Assembly: GCA_005239465.1 (NCBI GenBank)
Contig: SPAW01000085.1
Location: forward strand, 1-39,913
DNA length: 39,913 nucleotides
Reading direction: 5' to 3'
From: Nitrospira sp.
GTDB lineage: Bacteria > Nitrospirota > Nitrospiria > Nitrospirales > Nitrospiraceae
Shown: positions 25,573 to 33,495 of the stretch, piece after piece
How positions within the stretch are numbered: the stretch's first letter is position 1
Layout of the letters: every line of letters begins with the position of its first letter
Notes under the pieces: model-generated
Databases searched by the model: none
Seen by the model: the letters and a program-made list of their open reading frames with translations, nothing else
Told to the model about the DNA's origin: nothing
Program-made: the position numbers and the translations under genes

Positions 25573-25739
25573 AAATCGGCCGGATCAGTTCCTTCTTGAT
25601 CAATCCCGCAAGCTGTAGAGTACTGCAACCGCGAAGCCAACTTCGCTGCCGTGAAACGCCCCCTCGATCCCTTGAGACAGATATTCCTGGCAACCAGACT
25701 CAAGATCGGCGAGAATCACGCGCAGGAACTCGGAAAGGA

Positions 25740-26216
25740 ATGAACCCATATCTGCAAACCGCTCGAACATGGGTGGAGAAGACGGCGGTGCTACTCTGGG
25801 CGAGTGCCATTACCCTCGTCGGAATACTGCCACTCAGCAACTTTGTTGGACATTCCCACTGGGAATATATTATCTGGTGGCCGCCCGTGACCGCGGAAGA
25901 AATCTACAGAACGTGGCTGTATGTCGATATCTTCGGAAATATCGGCCTGTTCCTTCCTCTCGGCGTGGTATTGGCCCGAAGAGGACTTTTCGGCAGAAAA
26001 TACCCGTTAGTTGCCACAATTAGTTTTGCCTTGTTACTCTCGGCCAGCATCGAGTTTTATCAAGTCTTCTGTCACAACCGTCACCCCACTCTGCTCGATC
26101 TCTTCAACAATGTACTTGGTGCAACGCTCGGCCACATTATCGCCCGCAGACTGCCGGTTCTCCCCTTCATCGGACCCCTCGCTCCCCCGCCCTACTCCCA
26201 CCCGACAGGATCATAA
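25740..26216 (+). CDS. VanZ-family membrane protein
   Basis: 158 residues from ATG 25740, chosen because it starts the hydrophobic region and follows GGAAAGGA; the frame is open further upstream but that part is not protein-like. Hydrophobic helices about 15-35, 58-80, 92-110 and 125-142. VanZ-like hallmark: DIFGNIGLFLPLGVVLA and SIEFYQVFCHNRHPTLLDLF with the conserved D-L-x-x-N-x-x-G motif (DLFNNVLGATLG). It overlaps the end of the convergent lipoprotein gene by 25 bp. Second VanZ-type gene in the window (other at 2419-2862). Confidence 0.8.
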   Translation: MNPYLQTARTWVEKTAVLLWASAITLVGILPLSNFVGHSHWEYIIWWPPVTAEEIYRTWLYVDIFGNIGLFLPLGVVLARRGLFGRKYPLVATISFALLLSASIEFYQVFCHNRHPTLLDLFNNVLGATLGHIIARRLPVLPFIGPLAPPPYSHPTGS

Positions 26217-26611
26217 CCGCGTTCTTGCAGACAGCGATTCACGAATTGTTTGTAGGCCTCGCTGGGTGGTGATTTGCGGAAGAGGCCACGGAGAAATCCG
26301 CCGGTCGCCCCGCTGGCCGCGCCAATCATTGCGCCTCGCCCTGGGTGACCAACCACCGCCCCGCCCACCGCTCCCGCAGCTGAACCAATTGCTCCACCGC
26401 CGGCCGTACTTCCGGCGACCTGTCCTGCTTTCCTCTGACTAGGCCTCGCACCGGCTTCTTTGGCCATCTCAGAGCACTCGGCAATATCTCGCTCCGCTCC
26501 GGCTTCACCGACCTGCCGATAGTGGGAGTTGGGATAGAGAATGGGTTTTGGTGCAGCACAGGCTGACAAAAAGATCCCAATCATAAGGAAAGGAAAAAGC
26601 GGTCGCATCAT
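26192..26611 (-). CDS. glycine-zipper lipoprotein
   Basis: 139 residues from ATG 26611 (second ATG at 26608), preceded by GAGAGG. Lipobox LSAC with C18. A glycine-rich stretch (about 60-100) with repeated GxxxG spacing (VAGSTAGGGAIGSAAGAVGG and following) is the glycine-zipper pattern of outer-membrane lipoproteins. The C-terminal end YKQFVNRCLQERGYDPVGWE, with C128-type cysteine and GY-x-P-x-GW, is typical of this small family, together with an early C in AECSEMA. Function unknown; likely outer-membrane associated. Same strand as, and 47 bp downstream of, the next gene. Confidence 0.8.
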   Translation of the reverse strand: MMRPLFPFLMIGIFLSACAAPKPILYPNSHYRQVGEAGAERDIAECSEMAKEAGARPSQRKAGQVAGSTAGGGAIGSAAGAVGGAVVGHPGRGAMIGAASGATGGFLRGLFRKSPPSEAYKQFVNRCLQERGYDPVGWE

Positions 26612-26658
26612 GATCCTCTCAGCAAAGAACGAGTGCGGGGCTAACCCATTGACCGGGC

Positions 26659-27513
26659 TCACCGCCCGCCGGTCAGTTCTTTCCGCACAAGCCTACGCAT
26701 CATCGCCGGATCGTTGTAGCCCACTTCACTGAGCGCATCCATCAAGTGCAGGCCTTTGTTCGCCGCCAGCTCCTTGGCCTTGGTGTAGTTTTGCGCGCTG
26801 AATCTCGCCACCGCCGGTTGACCGTTCACAATCTGGCAGGCCAGCACTTCCCCGTTCACTTCGAGCGTGCCGCCCTGCTCAACCAGCGTCTTCGCTTGAG
26901 CTGTCGTGATGCCGTGCAGCTGTGCGAATTCCTCCAGCCCGCCGGTTTCCACCAGTCGGCCGTCGGGCATGATGCAGAGCCGCTTGAAGTGCGGCGACCA
27001 ATCCTTGCGAAAATCGATGTACTTGATATCGCCGCCCTTCGCGACAGCGCGATCCAACGTGCGGTAATCGATCCCCAGATTCTTCTGATCGAGTTTCGCC
27101 TTCAACTCCTCCGGTAACGACCGGTGAAAGACAAGCGCCACCACCTCATCGAGCGGAATGCCGCGCGCTCGAGTCAATTGCTCTGCTTCAGCAAACTGCA
27201 TGAGATCCAACGTCCAGGTCTGTTTGGGAACTGTTCCGGTCGGATCGATCCGGCAGGCAAACAGACCCCGCGTCAGGATGCCGCCGACCTGGGGATACAC
27301 ATAGACCCCGCCTTCGGTCAGCAGCTGGGTCATCGTTTCCAGTGGAACCTCGTAGCTTTCCGACAAGATCTTCGCATGTGCAGCAAGATCTTCCTGGAGC
27401 GTCATGGCGCAGGCCGTCACATTCCCCGGTGCATCGAACTCGGAATAGTCCTCAATAATGTTGTAAAGAACCGTGGGTTTCGGCTTCTCGGATTTCTTCT
27501 TGATCTTAAACAT
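26659..27513 (-). CDS. hypothetical protein, 284 aa
   Basis: 284 residues starting at ATG 27513 (MFKIKKKSEKPKP); the frame stays open to 27546 but that segment is repeat-adjacent. No signal peptide or membrane segment. A central basic region and regular alternation of helices and strands; KTLVEQGGTLEVNGEVLACQ and a C-terminal YNDPAMMRRLVRKELTG are its most distinctive parts. No known domain recognised. The lipoprotein gene follows on the same strand. Confidence 0.7.
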   Translation of the reverse strand: MFKIKKKSEKPKPTVLYNIIEDYSEFDAPGNVTACAMTLQEDLAAHAKILSESYEVPLETMTQLLTEGGVYVYPQVGGILTRGLFACRIDPTGTVPKQTWTLDLMQFAEAEQLTRARGIPLDEVVALVFHRSLPEELKAKLDQKNLGIDYRTLDRAVAKGGDIKYIDFRKDWSPHFKRLCIMPDGRLVETGGLEEFAQLHGITTAQAKTLVEQGGTLEVNGEVLACQIVNGQPAVARFSAQNYTKAKELAANKGLHLMDALSEVGYNDPAMMRRLVRKELTGGR

Positions 27514-27536
27514 GTCTCGACTCACGTAAGAAGTCC

Positions 27537-27614
27537 GATTTGGCAATTTGGTGATTGAGTGAATTGAGACCGAAACTTCAGCAACGCACTAGATCGCCAA
27601 ATCACCAAATTCTT
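27537..27614. repeat. word-type hairpin element (AATTTGGTGATT words)
   Basis: Left arm 27537-27560 (GATTTGGCAATTTGGTGATT and following) and right arm 27586-27614 (CGCCAAATCACCAAATTC) are imperfect reverse complements. The right arm contains the stop codon (TGA, 27602-27604) of the SagB-family gene and the words GTGAAGCGTGAAACG just inside it. It separates that gene from the 284-aa gene. Confidence 0.7.
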
Positions 27615-29539
27615 ATCGTTTCACGCTTCACGTGTTCATACGGCGGCAATGTCATTAATCGTCTGTCCTCCACCGGACCACCGATCGTGAAGTGATAGAG
27701 CGATTGAAGGCTCAGTCCCTTCACTGCCACAATCTCATGGACTGGGTCATCAAAAAAACAGCCGATCCCCGTGGCCCGCACCCCCGCCGCCTCCGCTTCC
27801 AGGTAGAGCACCTGTCCGAGCAATCCCGACTCCCAGAACAAACGTGGATAACACCAGGCTCCCCGTTCCCGTAAGCGCCCTTCGAACTCAGCGAGCATCC
27901 CAAACGAGAATGCGCTGTCTCCGGCAATGTCTTGATGGCAACTCACCTGCGCCGCCAATTTCCGCGCATCACCTTCAAGTAACCAATAGAGCGGCAGACC
28001 GTCGGGGCATCCCGTCGCACTCGTCCACGTCAGCTCGGGATTCATCGATTGCTGAATGGAAGTCCTCTTCTTTGGATCACGGACTAGAAAATAAAGCCCC
28101 GGCGCCAACCCCTCCACCCGATGCACGAATAGCAGGAGATGTATCGCCGGATCGTAGGGCCAGACATCCCACGGCATCGGTCGCTCCAGCTGAGGACGCT
28201 CCACTCCGGGCATCACGCGCTGCATCATGCGGAAGAATGTGTCAGTGGAGATCGACGTCTTGCCATCAAACGATACAGCGCTCCGACGCTGACGAATAAT
28301 CTGTCCCGCAGACGGGCCAGCGTCGTTCGTCGTTCGCCCTTCGGTATAACTCAGGGCCGTGAGCCCGTCCCTCGACCTGGCTCGGGACCCTGAGTATGTC
28401 GAAGGGCCGAACGGTGAAGCGTCGTTCGCGTGTGCTCTCGCGGCGACTGAAAGACGTTCTTCGGAAAGCTTCCACGACGCCTCAGCCACCTCATCAATAA
28501 TGTCCCAATGCACCCCGTGCTCATGACTCAACCGATTCGCCTTTCCATGCCACACCCCGGCGGCCAGATCCTTCACCACCGCTGAATCAAGGAATAGTGG
28601 CATTGTCCCATCATCGCGCCTCACGAACGACGCGGCTCGACTGCCTTCGGCAAGCTCAGGCCCGACTCGACTGAGCTCGTCGCAGGCCGAGGCTGTCGAG
28701 GGGAGCTCGCCGAAGTCTTCACGCTTCACGCTCTCCTGTAGCCAAACCACCGCCAGACAATCCGGGTGTTCTGGTTCCACGCCAATAAAGTCGTCTGTAC
28801 GATTGGTTCCTAGCAGCAACGCAACTGTGTTCTGCTCGATGCCATCCAACAGCGTCATCTCCCAGCCCAGCGTCGCAGCCGCAATCCGCGCTGTGCCGAT
28901 CGCATGACCGACATCGTGATTGCAGTAACGAAACGCTCGCTCGCCATACTTCCAGGCTTCCCTCCAGTGAACGGAGGTGAGCCCAAAAAGAAATGCGTCA
29001 GAAGGAAAGGGAGCTAGCAGGTGAGCGATCTGTTCGGCAGAAAACTCCGCCCGCAGTTCCAAACCATGTTCCTTCGACGCGTAATGATAGAGCCCGGGCT
29101 TGAGGTCAAGCCCGTCGAGCTGCGGCAAGACCACATAGCCTTCCGTGGGATGCAGATTGCCAGACGACGGATTACTCCGCAGCGCCCATTCCGACTCCCC
29201 GGCTTTCTTCCAAGCCGATAGAGCCAAAGCAAACTCGAAGAACCTGGAAAGGGAATGCACACTGACAGGCTGATAAGGAACAGCGCCATGCTGGTAGATT
29301 GCGTCATAAACCGGCGACCGCGGCTCCTCATCCGGCTTCAGCAACGGAAGCGGGATCAGCCGTGCTCCCTCATAGCGCCGAAACGGATCAGGCTGATTCG
29401 CCCAATCCAAAAACCCGAGCGACCTGGCATAGCGATTGAAATGGTGCTTGGTCTGGACGTGATAGCGAATGACCTGATCGACTGGATCGGTCGAGACTGG
29501 TTTGGCTGATGCAGAAGAAATTGTCTTCTCAGTACTCAT
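27602..29539 (-). CDS. SagB/ThcOx-type flavin oxidoreductase with repeat-derived inserts
   Basis: 645 residues, longer than the ~520-560 usual for two-domain SagB-like proteins. First nitroreductase-like domain about 20-270 (RSNPSSGNLHPTEGYVVL near 121-138, FMN/active-site region), second about 410-645 (IIRQRRSAVSFDG near 414-426). These enzymes use FMN; SagB members oxidise azolines in peptide natural products, but no cyclodehydratase or precursor gene is nearby. Two insertions made of genomic repeats are translated in frame: residues about 273-308 and 374-403. The last ~9 residues (KRETIRIW) and the stop also come from repeat words. The inserts lie between domains and may be tolerated as loops. 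Confidence 0.85.
   Translation of the reverse strand: MSTEKTISSASAKPVSTDPVDQVIRYHVQTKHHFNRYARSLGFLDWANQPDPFRRYEGARLIPLPLLKPDEEPRSPVYDAIYQHGAVPYQPVSVHSLSRFFEFALALSAWKKAGESEWALRSNPSSGNLHPTEGYVVLPQLDGLDLKPGLYHYASKEHGLELRAEFSAEQIAHLLAPFPSDAFLFGLTSVHWREAWKYGERAFRYCNHDVGHAIGTARIAAATLGWEMTLLDGIEQNTVALLLGTNRTDDFIGVEPEHPDCLAVVWLQESVKREDFGELPSTASACDELSRVGPELAEGSRAASFVRRDDGTMPLFLDSAVVKDLAAGVWHGKANRLSHEHGVHWDIIDEVAEASWKLSEERLSVAARAHANDASPFGPSTYSGSRARSRDGLTALSYTEGRTTNDAGPSAGQIIRQRRSAVSFDGKTSISTDTFFRMMQRVMPGVERPQLERPMPWDVWPYDPAIHLLLFVHRVEGLAPGLYFLVRDPKKRTSIQQSMNPELTWTSATGCPDGLPLYWLLEGDARKLAAQVSCHQDIAGDSAFSFGMLAEFEGRLRERGAWCYPRLFWESGLLGQVLYLEAEAAGVRATGIGCFFDDPVHEIVAVKGLSLQSLYHFTIGGPVEDRRLMTLPPYEHVKRETIRIW
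28331..28413 (-). repeat. palindromic element B, copy 1, inside SagB-family gene
   Basis: 83 bp whose ends are inverted repeats (CGTTCGCCCTTCG..CTCAGGG and its complement CCCTGAGTATGTCGAAGGGC). 79 of 83 bases match the reverse complement of 32438-32520. Encodes part of residues 376-403 of the host protein in frame. Flanked by GTCGTTCGTCGTTCG and GTGAAGCGTCGTTCG words. Confidence 0.92.
28626..28723 (-). repeat. palindromic element A, copy 1, inside SagB-family gene
   Basis: 98 bp with imperfect inverted-repeat ends (CCTTCGGCAAGCTCAGGCC at one side, GGAGCTCGCCGAAGTC at the other). 96 of 98 bases match the reverse complement of 32164-32261. Encodes about residues 273-305 of the host protein (GELPSTASACDELSRVGPEL and on), in frame with both flanks. 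Confidence 0.92.
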
Positions 29540-29704
29540 TGTATGAACAAAGGCAGTCTACAGAGCCACAGGAAGGAAAGTAAACGTGACGGGGCGGCTC
29601 ACACAGAACATATAGCCACGATCTCAGCACGGAGATATACTGCGGAGCACTGATATCCGAACAAACCACAGGATCGGTTGTTTGCCAGACTGGTGGAGTA
29701 GATT

Positions 29705-30664
29705 ATGACCGCTGCACATCCAAACTCAGATAAACCATCGAGACAGAAGCAGAACAAGGCACCAGATATAAATCTAGAAAAAGTTGTCGCACGTATCCAA
29801 CAGATGATGGACCCCAAGTCGACCGTAACTCACAATGAACTCTTAGAAGACCGAGTCGGAAACAAGCGTCAGTGCGATGTCGTCATTCGCGGTCATTTTG
29901 GAGGACGATTTGTCCTCGGAATTATAGAGTGCAAAGACCATAGTAGAAAGAAAGGGCCCGATGCGATCGAAGCTTTTTCAAAAAAATCAGAAAACCTAGG
30001 CGCAAACATTCGGATCATGGTGTCGAAGAAGGGGTTCACCAAACAAGCACTCCAGTTAGCTAAGCATGAAAACATCGGATGTCTTTCAATACTCCCCACA
30101 CCTTCTGAGCAGGTTGGTTTTAGCATCGGAGATGTCTGGTATGGGATTATCAGTAAGTGGACACACGTTCGGCTTGAGATTCATTTCGCATTGCAATCAA
30201 CTCCTCTTCCAACGTTTGACGCCAATACTGTTAGGTGGAAGGGTAAGTCTGTGGGCAAATGGTTCCTGAGAGAGCTATTCACAAAATATAAGAACGAAAC
30301 CAAGAATGGCCAGATGACCCTAACTTTGAAGTTTACTGAGCCGCGCATTATGGAGATTGAAGGAAGCGAATATCCTGTTGATGGCATTTCCTGCCATGCC
30401 ATCCATATCTATCAAAAGAAAAAGAAATGGGTGAGTTGGAGTGGGGATGCATTCTATGACTGGCATGCTGGCCAATTGAAGATTCCGGCGAATGGAACCG
30501 TAGTAGGAAGTGCTATTGAGACTGATTTAACTGCTTGGTCTGATTATGACGGAGACATCCCTCAAGCCGAACAGTACAATGGCCTCATGAGAGCAATCCT
30601 TTACGACTCCCAAAAATGGGATACTACCGAGGACAGCGAGGTCCCAGATTTAGCGAGTTTGTGA
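29705..30664 (+). CDS. Mrr-like restriction endonuclease-family protein
   Basis: 319 residues. N-terminal third holds a PD-(D/E)xK nuclease core: D58 in QCDVVIRG and E75-C-K77 in GIIECKDHS, followed by the helix PDAIEAFSKK and NIRIMVSKKGFTKQALQLAK typical of Mrr/restriction-endonuclease family members that recognise or sense foreign DNA. The remaining ~200 residues are unassigned. No methyltransferase or other restriction subunit is adjacent, so it may be a methylation-dependent (type IV-like) enzyme. Base composition is lower in GC than its neighbours, suggesting recent acquisition. The coding strand is opposite to the upstream SagB-family gene. Confidence 0.82.
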   Translation: MTAAHPNSDKPSRQKQNKAPDINLEKVVARIQQMMDPKSTVTHNELLEDRVGNKRQCDVVIRGHFGGRFVLGIIECKDHSRKKGPDAIEAFSKKSENLGANIRIMVSKKGFTKQALQLAKHENIGCLSILPTPSEQVGFSIGDVWYGIISKWTHVRLEIHFALQSTPLPTFDANTVRWKGKSVGKWFLRELFTKYKNETKNGQMTLTLKFTEPRIMEIEGSEYPVDGISCHAIHIYQKKKKWVSWSGDAFYDWHAGQLKIPANGTVVGSAIETDLTAWSDYDGDIPQAEQYNGLMRAILYDSQKWDTTEDSEVPDLASL

Positions 30665-30894
30665 CCCCACAATGTCACGACATGGCTCTTCTTCGGCATC
30701 AACTATGATGCCCACATTTGACTAATTCAAGGCTTCCACTGAAATCAATCTAGCTGATTGACCTCCGTTCCTCGTCACACGTATCCTGCCCCAACAAGAT
30801 CTGAGGTCATCCATGCAATTCGACGCTGCACTTTCCGCACAAGAGCCGTCAGTTTGGTATTTGAATCCGTCCAACGCTGCGGTATACTTCACCC
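30665..30894 (+). pseudogene. truncated 5' copy of the 31727 gene
   Basis: ATG 30813 begins MQFDAALSAQ and then leaves the frame. The same beginning MQFDAALAAQ opens the intact gene at 31727-32149, and the DNA (ATGCAATTCGA.GC.GC.CT) matches with mostly synonymous differences. So a homologous gene start was left here and the toxin-antitoxin cassette (30895-31696) stands between. The upstream part (30665-30812) has no gene. Confidence 0.5.
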
Positions 30895-31113
30895 ATGCCG
30901 TTCAGCCTTCCCCTCAAAGATATGAGTCTCCACGAGAAGCTCTCGGCGATGGAGTCGTTGTGGGAAGATCTCGCCCGCATCCCGGACGCCATTGAGTCCC
31001 CTGTCTGGCACAAAGACATCCTCGATGAGCGCCGCCAACGTGTCGCCGACGGCACGTCTCGATTCATCGATTGGGAGACCGCGAAGACGGACATCCGCAA
31101 CAAGCTCTCGTGA
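30895..31113 (+). CDS. antitoxin of the addiction-module (Unstab_antitox) type
   Basis: 72 residues from ATG 30895 (ATG 30922 is an alternative, giving MSLHEKL). Pattern MSLHEKLSAMESLWEDL followed by ESPVWHKDILDERRQRVADG and WETAKTDIRNKL matches the small antitoxin family found before ParE/RelE-type toxins. Its stop TGA overlaps the GTG start of the toxin gene (GTGA, 31110-31113), so translation is coupled. First gene of a three-gene cassette. Confidence 0.85.
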   Translation: MPFSLPLKDMSLHEKLSAMESLWEDLARIPDAIESPVWHKDILDERRQRVADGTSRFIDWETAKTDIRNKLS

Positions 31114-31406
31114 GAATCGAAATCCTGGACGAGGCTCAGGAGGATTTGATTCAGGGTTTCCGCTTCTACGAAGGCCGGGAACCAGGACTGGGCGCCTACT
31201 TCTTAGATTGCCTGTTCTCGGACATCGATTCCCTTCTTGTGTACGCGGGGATACATGTTGTCACCTATACCTACCATCGATGCCTCTCCAAACGCTTTCC
31301 CTTTGCGATCTACTACAGCTTGGAAGAGAAACTGGTTCGCGTGCATGCTGTGTTGGATTGTCGTAGGAATCCGTCTTGGGTCAGGAAGCGTTTGGGGAAA
31401 AGCTGA
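31110..31406 (+). CDS. RelE/ParE-family toxin
   Basis: 98 residues from GTG 31110 ([20 protein letters not shown]). The fold is indicated by [33 protein letters not shown] and the C-terminal basic end [12 protein letters not shown]. Members either inhibit gyrase (ParE) or cleave mRNA at the ribosome (RelE/HigB); this sequence reads more like ParE-type. Its stop codon overlaps the ATG of the HigA-like antitoxin gene (TGATG, 31404-31408). So it sits between two different antitoxin genes. Confidence 0.85.
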   Translation: MRIEILDEAQEDLIQGFRFYEGREPGLGAYFLDCLFSDIDSLLVYAGIHVVTYTYHRCLSKRFPFAIYYSLEEKLVRVHAVLDCRRNPSWVRKRLGKS

Positions 31407-31696
31407 TGACCATGCGCATGCACAATCCACCCCGTCCTGGTGAAGTCATTAAGTCGCTCTGCCTTGAACCACTGGGCGTCACTGTGACCCAGGCAGCCGA
31501 AGCGTTGGGAGTAAGCCGCAAGACCCTTTCTGCCATTTTGAATGGTCGAGCAGGGATCAGCCCGGAAATGGCTGTGCGTCTCTCCATGGCCTTTGACACC
31601 ACTGCTGAAAGCTGGATGAATCAGCAAACTCAGTATGACCTGTGGCATGCGGAACAACGGCGCAAGCGCCTCCGAGTCATAAAACTGTCCGTATAG
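31406..31696 (+). CDS. HigA-family helix-turn-helix antitoxin
   Basis: 96 residues from ATG 31406. HigA signature: [20 protein letters not shown], an HTH ([20 protein letters not shown]) and [20 protein letters not shown] with the C-terminal [11 protein letters not shown]. Normally such an antitoxin follows a HigB toxin and represses the operon. Here its toxin neighbour is the RelE/ParE-like gene that already has an upstream antitoxin, making an unusual antitoxin-toxin-antitoxin order. Confidence 0.85.
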   Translation: MTMRMHNPPRPGEVIKSLCLEPLGVTVTQAAEALGVSRKTLSAILNGRAGISPEMAVRLSMAFDTTAESWMNQQTQYDLWHAEQRRKRLRVIKLSV

Positions 31697-31726
31697 ACAC
31701 ACTTATGCTGCTCTCCTTGCCTAACC

Positions 31727-32149
31727 ATGCAATTCGATGCCGCGCTTGCCGCGCAGGCGGCGTTTCAAGAAGCCGAAGTCGAACTCGGCGCTGATTGGGA
31801 TACCGCCGTTGAGCTGGAAGACACGTTTTCTTCCAATGCCGGATCTACGGCGCGCGAGGCCTATGAGGGATTACTCGCGCTTGCGCAGCGTTATCCAAAG
31901 GCCCATTTCTATCACGCCTTCTGCATCTACATCACCTGGCAGCAGGTCACGGAAGAGACGATCGCGCATCATTTTCAAACGGGTGTGAGACTCTGTGAAG
32001 CGTATCTCGTCTCTCGTGAAGTGAAAGACCAGCGTGATATCGATTACGTCACCGAACTCTACGAATCGTTTCGCGCAGGGTTAGGTCTGGAAGAAGAGGA
32101 CGAGATTCAAGTCGAGTTTAGAAGAGACACGCCCAAAGGCGGAGACTAG
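31727..32149 (+). CDS. hypothetical protein, 140 aa
   Basis: 140 residues, acidic, mostly helical with a TPR-like flavour (AREAYEGLLALAQRYPKAHF, TIAHHFQTGVRLCEAYL). No domain identified with confidence. Its first codons are duplicated upstream of the toxin-antitoxin cassette at 30813, so the cassette separates it from what was probably its original promoter region. Ends just before the A/B repeat cluster. Confidence 0.65.
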   Translation: MQFDAALAAQAAFQEAEVELGADWDTAVELEDTFSSNAGSTAREAYEGLLALAQRYPKAHFYHAFCIYITWQQVTEETIAHHFQTGVRLCEAYLVSREVKDQRDIDYVTELYESFRAGLGLEEEDEIQVEFRRDTPKGGD

Positions 32150-32163
32150 CGGGACGCGTATCT

Positions 32164-32261
32164 CGTGAAGACTTCGGCGAGCTCCCCTCGACAGGCTCGG
32201 CCTGCGACGAGTTCAGTCGAGTCGGGCCTGAGCTTGCCGAAGGCAGTCGAGCCGCGTCGTT
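32164..32261 (+). repeat. palindromic element A, copy 2 (intergenic)
   Basis: 98 bp; 96 of 98 bases match the reverse complement of 28626-28723. Preceded by CGTATCTCGTGAAG and followed by CGTCGTTTGTATCTCG, words that recur in the element at 23129-23340. Lies directly after the 140-aa gene. Confidence 0.92.
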
Positions 32262-32280
32262 TGTATCTCGCAGGAAGCTA

Positions 32281-32375
32281 AGAGCATATGGCGAATAGCT
32301 TATGGCCGATAGCATAACGCAGATACACATGGGACTCTCTTTGTTCGTGCCATAGGCTATCAGCCATCAGCTCCT
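32281..32375. repeat. word-type hairpin (TATGGC/GATAGC words)
   Basis: Left arm (about 32281-32316) with AGCATATGGCGAATAGC and TATGGCCGATAGC; right arm (about 32348-32373) with CATAGGCTATCAGCCATCAG. Imperfect inverted repeat around a loop of about 30 bases. Stands between elements A and B. Confidence 0.6.
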
Positions 32376-32437
32376 CTCTCCAACGAGATACGCTTCACGA
32401 ATGACGAGATGCGACCATCTTGCGCTTCACGCTTCAC

Positions 32438-32520
32438 CGTTCGGCCCTTCGACATACTCAGGGTCCCGAGCCAGGTCGAGGGACAAGCTCACGGCCCTGA
32501 GTTACATCGAAGGGCGAACG
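32438..32520 (+). repeat. palindromic element B, copy 2 (intergenic)
   Basis: 83 bp; 79 of 83 bases match the reverse complement of 28331-28413. Preceded by GCGCTTCACGCTTCAC and followed by CGAACGACGAGAGACGAGG. Its right end is 16 bp from the start of the TPR gene at 32537, so it may supply or affect that gene's translation start region. Confidence 0.92.
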
Positions 32521-32536
32521 ACGAGAGACGAGGTCC

Positions 32537-33301
32537 ATGTCGGACGATAACAAACATCGCGCGCGGATTTTTCTCCATCGCGGCGATCTGATCCAGGCCC
32601 GCGCCGCCTGGGAAGCGGCGGTCGCCGATGATCGCGCGGCTGACAACCAGCAGGAACTGTCGGACTCCCTCGGCAATCTCGGCAACACCTGCGCCTTGAT
32701 GCTTGACTTCACTACCGCCGAACAATGTTACCGCGAGGTGCTCGGCATTCAACGGACAGAGCGCAATCAGCATGCCATCGCCCACACGCTCGTCAACCTC
32801 GGCAATCTCCACATCGGCGCCGACCGTCCTGAGAAAGCCCGCCCCTACTATCTCGAAGCACTGGATCTCCTCCACACGCTCAAAGACGATCGCGCCCTCG
32901 GTATTCTCTACAACAACCTGGCGCTGCAAGAGGCTCGTGAGAGACAGTGGGAGCAGGCGGTGACGTCGTTCAAGCTGGCGCTCGATTATCACCGGGTGGT
33001 CGGGAATGAAGAAGGACTAGCAGTCACCTATAGCCAACTGGGCAAATGCTTCCTCGATCAGGGCGACCTCACCAGAGCCGAGCGCTGCCTGAACAATGCC
33101 TCGGAGCATTACATCAAGCTCGGCAACGAACCGGCCGAAGCGGCGGTGCTCCGACTCCTTGCCACGGTGTATGACACCCGCCATGATCTGGTTTCAGCAC
33201 GACGGTGTCTGGAGCGAGTGGTCTCTCTTGACCGGCGATACAAGCTGCCTGAGTTTCAAGCCGACTCGGCCCATCTCACCAGACTGAACCATTCCGCTTA
33301 G
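32537..33301 (+). CDS. TPR-repeat protein
   Basis: 254 residues, about six tetratricopeptide repeats (for example residues 1-35, 38-75, 78-115, 118-155, 158-195, 198-235) with the typical small residues at G/A positions and Y-x-x-A-L spacing (YYLEALDLLHTL). No signal peptide, so cytoplasmic protein-protein interaction is likely. The 5' region is the repeat cluster, with element B ending 16 bp upstream and no strong ribosome-binding site, so the start at 32537 is not certain. Confidence 0.8.
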   Translation: MSDDNKHRARIFLHRGDLIQARAAWEAAVADDRAADNQQELSDSLGNLGNTCALMLDFTTAEQCYREVLGIQRTERNQHAIAHTLVNLGNLHIGADRPEKARPYYLEALDLLHTLKDDRALGILYNNLALQEARERQWEQAVTSFKLALDYHRVVGNEEGLAVTYSQLGKCFLDQGDLTRAERCLNNASEHYIKLGNEPAEAAVLRLLATVYDTRHDLVSARRCLERVVSLDRRYKLPEFQADSAHLTRLNHSA

Positions 33302-33495
33302 CCACTCCGCTCGCTGAACACCACTTCTCTCCGAACCCCTTCCATCCCCTGTCCAGCATTCTTTCATTTTCCAACAGGGCAAACTCTGTGAATTTCTGGA
33401 CAGAATCCACAAACCTCTGCTAGCTTTGTGATGCCACCCCCTGTTGATCAAGATTCACCTCCAATGAGCCGACAGGACATTGACGTGGATGTTGC

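Noticed and set aside
25573-25739. A further coding sequence between the broken receiver and the VanZ gene
   Set aside because: One open frame leads into the VanZ start but has no recognisable domain and could be decayed.
27602-29539. Peptide natural-product (TOMM) gene cluster around the SagB-family gene
   Set aside because: No cyclodehydratase, precursor peptide or transporter gene is next to it.
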